Shown here: positions 23,463 through 31,983 of the stretch, one piece after another
Layout of the letters: each line of letters starts with the position of its first letter
How positions within the stretch are numbered: position 1 is the first letter of the stretch
Source: Micromonospora sp. CB01531
GTDB taxonomy: Bacteria; Actinomycetota; Actinomycetes; Mycobacteriales; Micromonosporaceae
NCBI RefSeq assembly: GCF_001905095.1
Contig: NZ_LWLS01000116.1
Coordinates: 97,100-161,099 of the forward strand
Direction: 5' to 3'
Length of the DNA stretch: 64,000 nucleotides
Position numbers and translations under genes: made by a program
Notes under the pieces: model-generated
What the model saw: only the letters and a program-made list of their open reading frames with translations
Told to the model about the DNA's origin: nothing
The model's database searches: none

Positions 23463-23929
23463 TGGCGACCTCAAGCATCCCCGCCGCCATCGACTACCTC
23501 GTAGTTACTGCGCGTGCCCTGCCCGGACTGCCCGAGGGCACCGTGTCGGACGGGTTCCCGGTCGGCGTCGCCGATCCGGCGTTCGCGATCGGCATCGTGC
23601 CGTACGACGACGGCGACACCCCGAATGACGTGGTGCATGCCCAGCTCGGCGCGCAGATGGAACGGGAGTACTACGACATCCCGTGCGAGATCGCGGCCAG
23701 CGCGGGCGGCGGCGAGGAAGCGGCGAAGACGGCCCGGGACCAAGCGTTCGCCATCTACGACGCGTTCGTGACGAAGATCCGCGCCGATCGGACCCTCGGC
23801 GATGCGCTGCAGTCCGGCGCCGCGCTCGTCACCGGGATGCGCATGGATCAGACGGCAACGCCGGACGAAGCCGGCCGCGGCCGGGTCTGCTCAATCAAGT
23901 TCGTGGTCCGCTGCGAGAACCGCTTCTAG
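23462..23929 (+). CDS. Tail completion / head-tail joining protein
   Basis: The protein has 155 residues. SIPAAIDYLVVTARALPGLP opening, YYDIPCEIAASAGGGEE, AIYDAFVTKIRADRTLGDAL and IKFVVRCENRF at the end follow the layout of tail-terminator-type proteins (gpU-like) in actinophages. ATG overlaps the connector stop. It likely caps the tail tube. Placement in the family is by pattern and position. Confidence 0.65.
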   Translation: MATSSIPAAIDYLVVTARALPGLPEGTVSDGFPVGVADPAFAIGIVPYDDGDTPNDVVHAQLGAQMEREYYDIPCEIAASAGGGEEAAKTARDQAFAIYDAFVTKIRADRTLGDALQSGAALVTGMRMDQTATPDEAGRGRVCSIKFVVRCENRF

Positions 23930-23939
23930 GAGGGGCGTT

Positions 23940-24119
23940 GTGGCGAGGGTAAAGCAGCCGTACGACGAGGAGCGGTTCGTGCCGTGGCTCGGCCGGAACG
24001 TCGCGCCGGGCGAGGTCGTCGAGGTCCCCGAGCGGGACCTGGCGTCGTACGTGGAAGCCGGCTGGCAGCCGGACAAGGGCAAGGGCGGCAAGCCCGCCGC
24101 AAGTGAGGGGCAGAGCTGA
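23940..24119 (+). CDS. Small hypothetical tail-region protein, 59 aa
   Basis: GTG start after a TAGGAGGGG site. The sequence has a small beta-strand core (GRNVAPGEVVEVPERDLASYVEAGW) resembling stand-alone modules that precede tail tube genes, and a Gly/Lys-rich tail. Function unknown. Confidence 0.65.
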   Translation: MARVKQPYDEERFVPWLGRNVAPGEVVEVPERDLASYVEAGWQPDKGKGGKPAASEGQS

Positions 24120-25108
24120 TGGCGATCGGATCGGGGCTCGGCTCCAGCTTCGGCATGGCGGCGGAAACGGTCTACGGCACGTACGTCGCGCCGACGCGGT
24201 TCCTCGAGGGAACCGCGCAGCTGACGAAGCGGAAGAACACCTACCAGGGCGGCGGCATGGCCGCCGGCCGGATGGTGCAGCCCGGCGGGCGCCGCTACGT
24301 CACCAGCAAGGGCGCCGGCGGCACCCTCAACACGTCGGTCTACAGCAAGGGCATGGGGCTGCTGCTCAACGGCTTGCTCGGCGGGACCGTCACGCCGGTG
24401 CAGCAGGGCGCGACCGCCGCCTACCTCCAGACGCACGCCCTCGCGGACCCGCAGGGCAAGTACTTCACCATGCAGTCGGGTGTGCCCGACCTCGGCGGGA
24501 CGGTCCGCCCGTACACGTACCTGGGCTGCCAGGTCATGGCGGTCGAGTTCTCCTGCGAGATCAACGGTGCGTTGACCGCGTCGTGGGAGATCGAGGCGCG
24601 GGACGTGTCCGAGAGCCAGACCATCGCCGCCCCCTCGTATCCGACCTGCAACGAGTTCCACTTCGCCCAGTCCGCGGTCAAGCTCGGCACCGTGGGTGCG
24701 GAGGCGCAGGTCGACGGCATCCGGTCGATGTCGGTGCGGATCGAACGTCCGCGGCATGACGGCGGCCCGTACATGGGCAACCAGGGTCTGCGGTCGGCGG
24801 GTGTCCTGAACGGATGGTCCGTCGTCTCGGGGTCGATCTCTGCGGACTTCCTCAACAAGGCGGACCTGGCGGACCGGTTCGCGTCGGACGCGCCGACGTC
24901 GCTGGTGTGGGAGTTCGTCGGTCCGACGATCGCCTCCACGTACGCGGAGACGTTCCGCATCAAGGTCCCGATGGTGTTCCTGAACGGTGACACCCCGACC
25001 GCGGGCAGCCCGGACGTGGTCAACACCAGCTTCCCGTGGGTGGGGCAGCACGACGGCACCACCCCGCCGGTCACCGTCGAATACATCTCCAGCGACCTGG
25101 CGCTCTGA
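24119..25108 (+). CDS. Major tail (tube) protein
   Basis: The protein has 329 residues. It contains SSFGMAAETVYGTYVAPTRF, a family-typical start, then repeated beta segments (YLGCQVMAVEFSCEINGALT, IRSMSVRIERPRH, SADFLNKADLADRF) and the C-terminal PVTVEYISSD. The family forms stacked hexameric rings around the tape measure. Location between tail completion and chaperone genes fits. ATG overlaps the previous stop. Confidence 0.85.
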   Translation: MAIGSGLGSSFGMAAETVYGTYVAPTRFLEGTAQLTKRKNTYQGGGMAAGRMVQPGGRRYVTSKGAGGTLNTSVYSKGMGLLLNGLLGGTVTPVQQGATAAYLQTHALADPQGKYFTMQSGVPDLGGTVRPYTYLGCQVMAVEFSCEINGALTASWEIEARDVSESQTIAAPSYPTCNEFHFAQSAVKLGTVGAEAQVDGIRSMSVRIERPRHDGGPYMGNQGLRSAGVLNGWSVVSGSISADFLNKADLADRFASDAPTSLVWEFVGPTIASTYAETFRIKVPMVFLNGDTPTAGSPDVVNTSFPWVGQHDGTTPPVTVEYISSDLAL

Positions 25109-25620
25109 TGTCGGTCCACGTCGAGGGCGTGGACCGCTTCCGGGTGGTTGCCCGCCGGCTGAAGCAGGCCGCCGACCGCAAGGAACTCACGCGGGAACTG
25201 CGCAAGGGGATCCTGAAGGCAGTGCCGGATCTGAAGAACGCCGTCCGGGAAGACGCCGCCGCATACCTGCCTGACGCGTACGCGGAGGAGCTGGTGCCGG
25301 CGTTGCGCATGACCACCTCGTCCAGCTTTAACGGAGACCAGGTGACCGTGCGGATCACGGTGACAGCAGTAGGGAAGGGCGGCAACGCCCGCCATGTCGG
25401 GGCGCTGGAGGACGGCGACCTGCGGCATCCCGTGTTCGGCCGCAGCCGGGCGCTTAAGCGGCACGCCGTCCACAAGGCCACGTCCAAGGCCAACCCGTGG
25501 GTTCGCCAGCAGGTCAAGCCCGGATTCGTCTCCAAGTCGATGAATGCCGGGCAGCCGGCTGTCCGCAGGGAAATTGAGGCCGCTGTGGACCGCGTCCTAG
25601 ACAAGATCGCGAGAGGTTGA
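25108..25620 (+). CDS. HK97 gp10-like tail component, 170 aa
   Basis: VEGVDRFRVVARRLKQAADRKEL is the N-terminal signature of gp10-type proteins, followed by VRITVTAVGKGGNARHVGALEDG, then HPVFG and the VKPGFVSKSMNAGQPAVRREIEAAV C-terminus. These proteins complete head-tail joining (minor tail or neck). It is usually upstream of the tail tube gene, whereas here it follows it. ATG overlaps the tube stop. Confidence 0.72.
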   Translation: MSVHVEGVDRFRVVARRLKQAADRKELTRELRKGILKAVPDLKNAVREDAAAYLPDAYAEELVPALRMTTSSSFNGDQVTVRITVTAVGKGGNARHVGALEDGDLRHPVFGRSRALKRHAVHKATSKANPWVRQQVKPGFVSKSMNAGQPAVRREIEAAVDRVLDKIARG

Positions 25621-25622
25621 GC

Positions 25623-26009
25623 ATGACCATCATCCGGGTGCGGCTGTGCGAGGCCGACCGCAAGGAATACGGCATCGACGGGGAGCCGCTGCCCGAAGAG
25701 ATGACCCTCGACGTGGAGGGCCTGGTCGACCTGCGGGCGCGGGAGCTGGTGGCGCTCGACCGGGCGCTCGGCATGCCTGTGAAGCTGTTCTTCGAGCCGC
25801 TGCTGACGTGGTCGCTGAACGTCGCCGAGGTGGCCCAGGTCGCCGCGTTCCTCGCCGCGCATCAGGCCGGGTCGCCGGTGAAGTTCGACGACTTCGACCC
25901 GCGGCTCGGTCGCGCCGAGCTCGTGCGTGAGGCGAGCGACGCCCCTTTGGCTGGGGCCTCGGAGCGTTCCTCCGAGGCCCCGACACCGAGGCGTTCCTCC
26001 AGTCGATAG
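25623..26009 (+). CDS. Tail assembly chaperone, short form (gpG-like)
   Basis: The protein has 128 residues: a compact N-terminal domain (ADRKEYGIDGEPLPEEMTLD, RELVALDRALG) and helical LTWSLNVAEVAQVAAFLAA, then a low-complexity end (ERSSEAPTPRRSSSR). The low-complexity end is what is read when ribosomes do not slip at 25943. It is the analogue of lambda gpG, which keeps the tape measure protein soluble during tail assembly. Its gene precedes the tape measure gene, as expected. Confidence 0.8.
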   Translation: MTIIRVRLCEADRKEYGIDGEPLPEEMTLDVEGLVDLRARELVALDRALGMPVKLFFEPLLTWSLNVAEVAQVAAFLAAHQAGSPVKFDDFDPRLGRAELVREASDAPLAGASERSSEAPTPRRSSSR

Positions 26010-26137
26010 AGCCGTTCTTCACCTTCGCGGCGGGCGTCCCGCCGGCGGCGCTGCGTGAGCTGACGGTGCGGCAGATCCGCGCCCACCTGTTGTGGTGGGA
26101 GTCCAACCGCGGCCCCCTCGAATGGGGCAAGACCTGA
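25623..26137 (+). CDS. Tail assembly chaperone, -1 frameshift product (gpGT-like)
   Basis: Slipping back one base at C-CCT-TTG (25943-25949) changes the frame after Leu109. The new frame reads GWGLGAFLRGPDTEAFLQSI, then FTFAAGVPPAALRELTVRQI, then RAHLLWWESNRGPLEWGKT, and stops at 26137. The fusion has about 171 residues. The downstream T-type part has no start of its own and is coherent protein sequence only in this frame. That is the classical gpG/gpGT pair. The fusion binds the tape measure and recruits tail tube subunits. Confidence 0.8.
25943..25981 (+). promoter_or_regulatory. Programmed -1 ribosomal frameshift signal
   Basis: The slippery heptamer C-CCT-TTG (25943-25949) lets the Pro and Leu tRNAs re-pair on CCC and TTT. 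Three bases later begins a perfect 11-bp stem (GGGGCCTCGGA 25953-25963 / TCCGAGGCCCC 25971-25981) with a 7-nt loop, which should pause the ribosome. The gap is shorter than the usual 5-9 bases, so the lowest pairs may melt. Confidence 0.8.
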
Positions 26138-26150
26138 TCGGGGGTGACCG

Positions 26151-28268
26151 GTGGCCAGGGAGCGGGTCGAGTACGACGTCGTCGGCAATGACCGCGGTGG
26201 GTCGAAGGCGTTCAAGGACGTTGGGGACGCTGCGGACAAGGCCGCCGACAAGGTCGACGATCTCGGCAAGGCGTCCGCAAAGGCCGGCGACGAGGTTGAC
26301 GGACTCGGCGACAAGGCGAGCGGGACCGGGGGCAAGGTCAAGGACTCGGGTGACAAGGCCACCGACGCCGGTGAGAAGTACCGCGGCCTCGCCCGCGACA
26401 TCGAGCAGGTCGAGGGCAACATCCGCCGGCTCGCCGAGGAGATCGACCGGACCGGCAACAAGGACCTGATCAAGGACGTTGACCGGCAGAAGCGTGAGCT
26501 GCGGAAGCTGACCCGCATTCAGGATCTGCTGCCCGACATGGACAAGGCCGGCGACGAGGCCGCCCGCGGGTTCGGGGCAAGTTTCGTCACCCGGATCGGG
26601 CCGGTCCTCGCCAGCGCCCCGATGGGCCCGGCTGGGGCGGCGATCGGTGGCGCCCTGGCCGTCACCGTCGTGCCCACGGTTGCTGCGGCTATCGGCGGCG
26701 CGGTCGTCGGCGGTATCGGCATCGGCGGTGTCGTCGGCGGTGTGGTGCTTGCGTCGAAGGACGCCCGGGTGCGGCAGGCCGGGAAGCACCTCGGCGAGGC
26801 CGTCATGGGCGACCTCGAAGAGTCCGCCTCCCGGTTCGTGTCCCCGACTATCGCGGGTATCGGCATCATCCGCACCGCCTGGGACGACGTGGCGGGCGAC
26901 GTGGACGCCCTGTTCGAGTCGACCGCCCGGTATGTGGAACCCCTCGCCGAGGGCGTCGGCGACTTTATCCGCGAGCTCATGCCTGGCATCCGCGACGCGG
27001 CCGAGGCAGCCGGCCCGGTCATCCGGGAAATTAGCGAGGGTCTACCGCGCGTCGGCCGCGCCCTGTCGGACCTGTTCTCCGGCTTCGCTGACGACGCCGA
27101 CGCGGGCGCGTCCGCACTCCGGGCCGTGTTCATCGCCGTCGAGGAAGGCATCGGCTTCGTCGGCGGCGCCGTCAGCTTCTTCTCCGACATGTACCGGATC
27201 CTGCTGGATATCGGCGATGCCGGCGGGGCGGTCGCGGACATCCTGTGGGGCTGGAATCCGATCTTCTCCGGCCCGATCGACGAGGGCCGGGCGAAGATCG
27301 CCGAGCTGAAGGGTGCCCTGGACAAGGGCGGCGACGCCGGCAAGGACGCCGGAGACAAGATCGGGGACGGGCTGCAAAAGGCCGACGACAAGGCCACCGA
27401 CTCCCTCGCCGCACTGCGGGAGTGGCGGGCGGAACTCGACCGGATGACGGGCACCAACCTGTCCGCCCGGCAGGCGCAACGCGACCTTGAGGCGGCGATC
27501 GACGACGCTACGGCGGCGGTCAAGGAGAACGGCAAGACGGCGATCAACCACGGCGCGGAGTTGGACATCAACACCGCGAAGGGTCGGGCCAACGCCGCCG
27601 CCCTCGACAAGATCGCCAAGGAGGCGAACAACGCCTACGACGCGATCCTTGAGCAGACCGGGTCGCAGGATCTGGCCAACGCCGCAGCTGATCGTGGTCG
27701 GGCGAAGTTCATCGAGCTGGCCCGCAAGATGGGCCTGTCGGAGTCCGCGGCGGCCACTCTCGCCGACGAGCTGCTGCGCATCAAGGACCGGAAGGTCACC
27801 GTCACCGCGAACACCCAACCGGCGCTCGAGGCCGCGAAGGGGATCGTGGCGCGGATCAACAACATGCACGCCCGGATCTCCGTGTCCGCGCGGGGAACAA
27901 CCAGCTACGGCGGGTCCGCGCACACCGGCGACGGCTACTCCACCGGCATGTCCGACGGCGGCATGGTCACCGGCACCGGGCCGAAGGGCGTCGACTCGGA
28001 ATGGCGGCTGCTGGCCCCCGGTGAGGGCGTCCTGTCGGACGACGAGATCGACGCGTTGGGCGGTCCGTCCGGGTTCGCGCGGCTGCGGGCCGCGATCCGC
28101 ACCGGCCAGGGCTACAGCGGGGCAGCTGCCTCCGCCAGCCAGGGTCCGAGCCAGCCGGCGCTCAACGTCGAGGACCTGTACCGGGCGTTCGTTCGGGCGC
28201 TGCAAACCGTCCCGGTGACCCGAATCGACTCGGGCCGGACGGCTGACCTGTACGCACGGGGAGGATAA
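26151..28268 (+). CDS. Tape measure protein
   Basis: The protein has 705 residues. The first 140 residues are charged coiled coil (FKDVGDAADKAADKVDDLGK) rich in Lys and Asp. A long Gly/Ala/Val-rich hydrophobic region follows (about residues 160-205, GGALAVTVVPTVAAAIGGAV). Tape-measure motifs then follow (AIGGFVGGAVSFF-type segments such as GIGFVGGAVSFFSDMYRILL). Coiled coil and a Gly-rich C-terminus follow. It sets tail length; at the usual 1.5 Angstrom per residue this suggests a tail near 105 nm. GTG start after a GGGGGTGACC site. It follows the chaperone pair, as always. Confidence 0.9.
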   Translation: MARERVEYDVVGNDRGGSKAFKDVGDAADKAADKVDDLGKASAKAGDEVDGLGDKASGTGGKVKDSGDKATDAGEKYRGLARDIEQVEGNIRRLAEEIDRTGNKDLIKDVDRQKRELRKLTRIQDLLPDMDKAGDEAARGFGASFVTRIGPVLASAPMGPAGAAIGGALAVTVVPTVAAAIGGAVVGGIGIGGVVGGVVLASKDARVRQAGKHLGEAVMGDLEESASRFVSPTIAGIGIIRTAWDDVAGDVDALFESTARYVEPLAEGVGDFIRELMPGIRDAAEAAGPVIREISEGLPRVGRALSDLFSGFADDADAGASALRAVFIAVEEGIGFVGGAVSFFSDMYRILLDIGDAGGAVADILWGWNPIFSGPIDEGRAKIAELKGALDKGGDAGKDAGDKIGDGLQKADDKATDSLAALREWRAELDRMTGTNLSARQAQRDLEAAIDDATAAVKENGKTAINHGAELDINTAKGRANAAALDKIAKEANNAYDAILEQTGSQDLANAAADRGRAKFIELARKMGLSESAAATLADELLRIKDRKVTVTANTQPALEAAKGIVARINNMHARISVSARGTTSYGGSAHTGDGYSTGMSDGGMVTGTGPKGVDSEWRLLAPGEGVLSDDEIDALGGPSGFARLRAAIRTGQGYSGAAASASQGPSQPALNVEDLYRAFVRALQTVPVTRIDSGRTADLYARGG

Positions 28269-28271
28269 AGG

Positions 28272-30131
28272 GTGCCTGACGTCGTCCAGTTCGTCGACAG
28301 CATCTCCGCAACACCCACGGTCCGCCTGGACCTCAACGACGATCAGGTGTGGTCGCTGAAGTACGAGGGGACCGACTTCACGCCGCCGCCGTTGCGGCGG
28401 GCGGTCGCGCAAACCCTGCTCGCCGACGGTGGGAGGGTGACCGCGGCGGCGTACGACAACCGGCTGCTGCGGCTGCGCCTGGAGTTGAAGGACACCACCG
28501 TGGATGCGGTTGCGTCGCGGACGCAGGAGCTGATGCGGGAGCTGGACCGGCCGACGAACATCCTGAAGTGGCAGCCCGGCACGACCGAGCCGGTTTTCTT
28601 CCGGACGATGCGGTCAGACACGAACCGGGTCACGGAGGTGCCCGGCACGGGCACGTTCAAGCTGTTCGACGTGGACGTGCTCGCGGAGCCGTTCGCTTAC
28701 GGGTTGAAGGAAACCCTGCCGCAGACGACGGTGTACCAAGACCCGGCCAACCCGGGTCCGGACCTCAACGCCAACCCGTACTTCGAGACGGACACGGCGG
28801 ACTGGTCGGCGGTGGGTGGCACGATCGCCCGGTCGACGGCGCAGGCGCATGAGGGTGTGGCGTCGCTGCTGCTCACCCCGGACGGTGTGACCGCGACTGT
28901 GGAGGCGCAGGCTACCCCTCTGGCGGTTTCCGCTGGGGTGGCGTATCAGGCGTCGGCGTGGGTGCGGTGCGCGGTGACTCGCACGGTCAACGTGGGGCTC
29001 AACTGGCGGCGGGCGAACAACTCGCTTATCTCGGCGCCTCGCGTGGGGGTGGGGGTGGCCGCGAACACGTGGACGCTGATTGAGGCGGCGTTTACTGCGC
29101 CTGCTGATGCGGCGACGGCGACTCTGGTGGCGGGCAACATGACCGGCACCCCGCCCGCGTCGAACACGGTGTTCATCGACGAAGCGCGGCTCAGGCAGGT
29201 CGGCGGCGGCAACGCCTGCTACTTCGACGTCAGCGGCATCCGCGGCGACGTGGAAACCCCGCTGTTCCTCCGCTTGGAGCAGGGGTCGATCACCGACCAG
29301 CGGCGCAGCGTCATCGGGGTCCGCCGGCGAGGCAATCCCGCGGCCATGCCGCTGGCGGTACAGGCGGAGACGATGACCCTCGGCGCGGACGCCACCCTGG
29401 GGGTGTCGACCGATGCCGCAATGTCCGGTACTGGGCAGAACTATGCGAGGGTCAACTTCGCGACGCTGGCCGGCGCGGTTCGGGTGGCGGCGGTGAACTG
29501 GCCGCCGGCTGGGACAGACGTGCGCGGAACGTACCGGGTGTTCCCCCGGGTACGCGTGTCGGTGCCGGCCGATGTCATGTCGCTGTGGTTCGAGCTGGCT
29601 CCCGCCGGCGGCGGCAACCAGGTTGTGGGCGACAAGGTGACCCCGCCACTGTCCACGGCACCCCGCTACATCGACCTGGGGCTGATCCAGCTGCCGATAG
29701 GCGCGGACCCGGTCACCGACGGATACTCCGGTGTTCCCCTCGCCGTCGGGGCAGCGCAAAACCTGAGCGTGGGCGTGCAGCGGGTGTCAGGCACCGGCAC
29801 CCTCGACATCGACAACATCCTGCTGGTCCCGGCCGACGACCGGCTGTGCATTGTGGACTGGCCGGTCGATGCGACGCTGACCGCTCTGGTGCTCGACTCG
29901 GCACGCGCCAGCGTGTACGCGGTCGGCCCGTCAGGTGAGGTACGCGCGACGCAAGCTGTTCCGCTCGTCGGCGGCCCGCCGCTCGTGAGCCCGAATGTCA
30001 GCAACCGCATCGTTTTCGTCCAGGACACCGGCGAGCGTCAGTCCGGCGTCGCGAACCGGCTGACCTCGACCACCCTCGTCACCCCGTACTACTGGCCGAA
30101 GTACTTGTATGTGCGAGGGGTGGGGTCGTGA
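28272..30131 (+). CDS. Distal tail (Dit-like) protein with inserted carbohydrate-binding domain
   Basis: The protein has 619 residues; GTG start after a GGGAGGATAAAGG site. Residues 1-140 resemble the Dit N-terminal domain (VVQFVDSISATPTVRLDLND, LKYEGTDFTPPPLRRAVAQ). Residues about 163-313 form a CBM-like beta-sandwich (LNANPYFETDTADWSAVGG, FIDEARLRQVGG) of the kind inserted in 'evolved' Dits of siphoviruses. The final part (YFDVSGIRGDVETPLFLRLE, then YYWPKYLYVRGVGS) is the second Dit domain and a second sandwich. The protein forms the tail tip hub and may contact host cell-wall glycans. Assignment by pattern and gene order. Confidence 0.75.
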   Translation: MPDVVQFVDSISATPTVRLDLNDDQVWSLKYEGTDFTPPPLRRAVAQTLLADGGRVTAAAYDNRLLRLRLELKDTTVDAVASRTQELMRELDRPTNILKWQPGTTEPVFFRTMRSDTNRVTEVPGTGTFKLFDVDVLAEPFAYGLKETLPQTTVYQDPANPGPDLNANPYFETDTADWSAVGGTIARSTAQAHEGVASLLLTPDGVTATVEAQATPLAVSAGVAYQASAWVRCAVTRTVNVGLNWRRANNSLISAPRVGVGVAANTWTLIEAAFTAPADAATATLVAGNMTGTPPASNTVFIDEARLRQVGGGNACYFDVSGIRGDVETPLFLRLEQGSITDQRRSVIGVRRRGNPAAMPLAVQAETMTLGADATLGVSTDAAMSGTGQNYARVNFATLAGAVRVAAVNWPPAGTDVRGTYRVFPRVRVSVPADVMSLWFELAPAGGGNQVVGDKVTPPLSTAPRYIDLGLIQLPIGADPVTDGYSGVPLAVGAAQNLSVGVQRVSGTGTLDIDNILLVPADDRLCIVDWPVDATLTALVLDSARASVYAVGPSGEVRATQAVPLVGGPPLVSPNVSNRIVFVQDTGERQSGVANRLTSTTLVTPYYWPKYLYVRGVGS

Positions 30132-31753
30132 GTCTGCCGATTCCGCTGGCTGTGCGGCTGCGCGACCGCGACGTAACCGCCGACGCCCGTGACCTGACGT
30201 TCCGGTGGACCGACCCCGGCGGGTACGCGTCGTGTGTCGTGCCGCTGGACCGGCCGCTCACCATGCAACCCGACGAGATCGCCTACTACAGCCCGATGAC
30301 CATCTACGACCGCCAATCCGGCGCGGTGGTGTGGGACGGCCGGCAGGAAGACCCGGGCCGGTCCGCACGCGACGGGCAGGTGTGGGAGCTGGCCGGCGTG
30401 GGCGGGCAGGCCCACACCCGCGACCGGTCGTTTCCGATCATCTACGCCGACCGGAGCATCGAGTCCTCGGCGTGGGCACCGGCGGACATCCAGCCCGGCC
30501 AGGCCAAGGGCGGATCGCAGGTGGGGTCGCCGGACGCGACGGACGCGCGGGTGGCGGCGCTTCGCCTGTACTGGGACTCCGGCCTGGCGGTGAAGACCAA
30601 CGACCGTGTGGCCACCCAGTACGTGCGGTTGCGGGACACCGGCCAGTGGGTTGCCAGGGTGGGCGCCGACCACCGCGAGGGTGTTCCGTCGACCCAGCTT
30701 CAGGTGCAGTACGTGTCCCGGCATGGGAGTTTCCCGGGCACGGACGCGGCGTTGGAGTCCGACAACTGGACCACCAGCACGGCCTCGATCTTGCAGCAGA
30801 TCGGCGTCGGTGGGATGGACAAGCACGCCGCGCCGGAGTTGAGGCTCTACAACCCCGGCGGAACCGCCACCAGTGGCGACACCTACTGGACCGAGTTCTC
30901 CAACGTCTACGTGATTGGGTCGCGGTATCTGAAGGGCGGGACGGAGAAGCTGTCCGGCTACGCCTCGACGGTCCTCGCCTCGGATGTGGTGGAGGACCTA
31001 CTCGGCCGGGTCCTCACCCAGTTCGACGGCGCCAACGCAATCGTCACCCCAACCTCCCTCGCGATCGACCAGCTGGCCTACCCGGATGGGGTCACGCCGG
31101 ACCGGATCCTCTCCGATCTCCTGGCGTTGGAGGGCGGGTTTACGTGGCGGGTGTGGGAACGCGGCAGCACCGGGAAGTTCCGGTTCGAGTTCGTTCCGGT
31201 GCCGTCGCAGGTGCGGTACGAGGCGGACGTGGTCGACGGCTACGACTCGCAAGGGTCCGGCGACGGCCTCTACAACCGCGTCACGGTGCGCTGGCGGGAC
31301 TCCTCCGGCAAGTACCGGACGATCGTGCGGACGGCCACGGTGCCCGCCCTCGACGCTGTCAGCCTGATCCGTCAGGGGCAGCTCGACCTGGGCGACGAGG
31401 TGGGTTCCCTGTCGGCGGCGCAGGCGGCCGGTGACCGGTGGCTGGCGGAACGCCAGTACCCCGCGAACGGCGGCCGACTCCGTATCGCCCGCCCGATCCT
31501 CGACCTGTTGTCGGGGCGGATGGTCATGCCGTGGGAGGTCCGGCCCGGACTGATCCGGGTGCGGGGGATCCTCCCGAGACCGGACGCCCTCAACGGCGTC
31601 AGCCGAGACGGGGTGACGATCTTCCGCATCGTCTCCAGCGAGTACCGGGCATCCGACGGGTCGGCGACGCTGGAACTGGACTCGTACGCCCGCACCACAC
31701 CACGGATGATCGCCGACCTCGTCCGCCAGCGTGTCCCGATCCGCCGCCGATGA
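30128..31753 (+). CDS. Minor tail / Tal-like tail tip protein
   Basis: The protein has 541 residues; its GTG overlaps the Dit stop. The N-terminus (SLPIPLAVRLRDRDVTADAR, VVWDGRQEDPG) is the hub pattern of phage tail-associated proteins. Middle regions include YASTVLASDVVEDLLGRVLT and ILSDLLALEGGFTWRVWERG. The C-terminus (VMPWEVRPGLIRVRGILP, GATLELDSYARTTPRMIADL-like as DGSATLELDSYARTTPR) is typical of ends of prophage endopeptidase tail family proteins. No lytic motif is evident. It likely forms the tail tip below Dit. Confidence 0.75.
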   Translation: MSLPIPLAVRLRDRDVTADARDLTFRWTDPGGYASCVVPLDRPLTMQPDEIAYYSPMTIYDRQSGAVVWDGRQEDPGRSARDGQVWELAGVGGQAHTRDRSFPIIYADRSIESSAWAPADIQPGQAKGGSQVGSPDATDARVAALRLYWDSGLAVKTNDRVATQYVRLRDTGQWVARVGADHREGVPSTQLQVQYVSRHGSFPGTDAALESDNWTTSTASILQQIGVGGMDKHAAPELRLYNPGGTATSGDTYWTEFSNVYVIGSRYLKGGTEKLSGYASTVLASDVVEDLLGRVLTQFDGANAIVTPTSLAIDQLAYPDGVTPDRILSDLLALEGGFTWRVWERGSTGKFRFEFVPVPSQVRYEADVVDGYDSQGSGDGLYNRVTVRWRDSSGKYRTIVRTATVPALDAVSLIRQGQLDLGDEVGSLSAAQAAGDRWLAERQYPANGGRLRIARPILDLLSGRMVMPWEVRPGLIRVRGILPRPDALNGVSRDGVTIFRIVSSEYRASDGSATLELDSYARTTPRMIADLVRQRVPIRRR

Positions 31754-31983
31754 ATCCTGGGGGTGCTGTGAGTCTGCAACTGCCCGACCCGCCGACGACC
31801 GGAATCGTCACTGACCGGTCGGGGATCACATGGCGGCGCGACGCGGCCGGCATGTGGACGCCGGACGCGTGCCCGACGTGCGGGACGTGCCTGCCGCCGA
31901 TGCCGTGGCCGGAACTGCTGGAACGGCGGGGATCGCTGACGCCCGCCGAGGGTGCCAGCCTGACACAGGAGGCATCCCGATGA
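31750..31983 (+). CDS. Hypothetical tail-region protein, 77 aa
   Basis: ATG overlaps the previous stop. ACPTCGTCLPPMPW suggests a small zinc-binding segment. ATG of the endolysin overlaps its stop. The sequence TGIVTDRSGITWRRD reads like a short beta domain. Function unknown. Confidence 0.6.
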   Translation: MNPGGAVSLQLPDPPTTGIVTDRSGITWRRDAAGMWTPDACPTCGTCLPPMPWPELLERRGSLTPAEGASLTQEASR

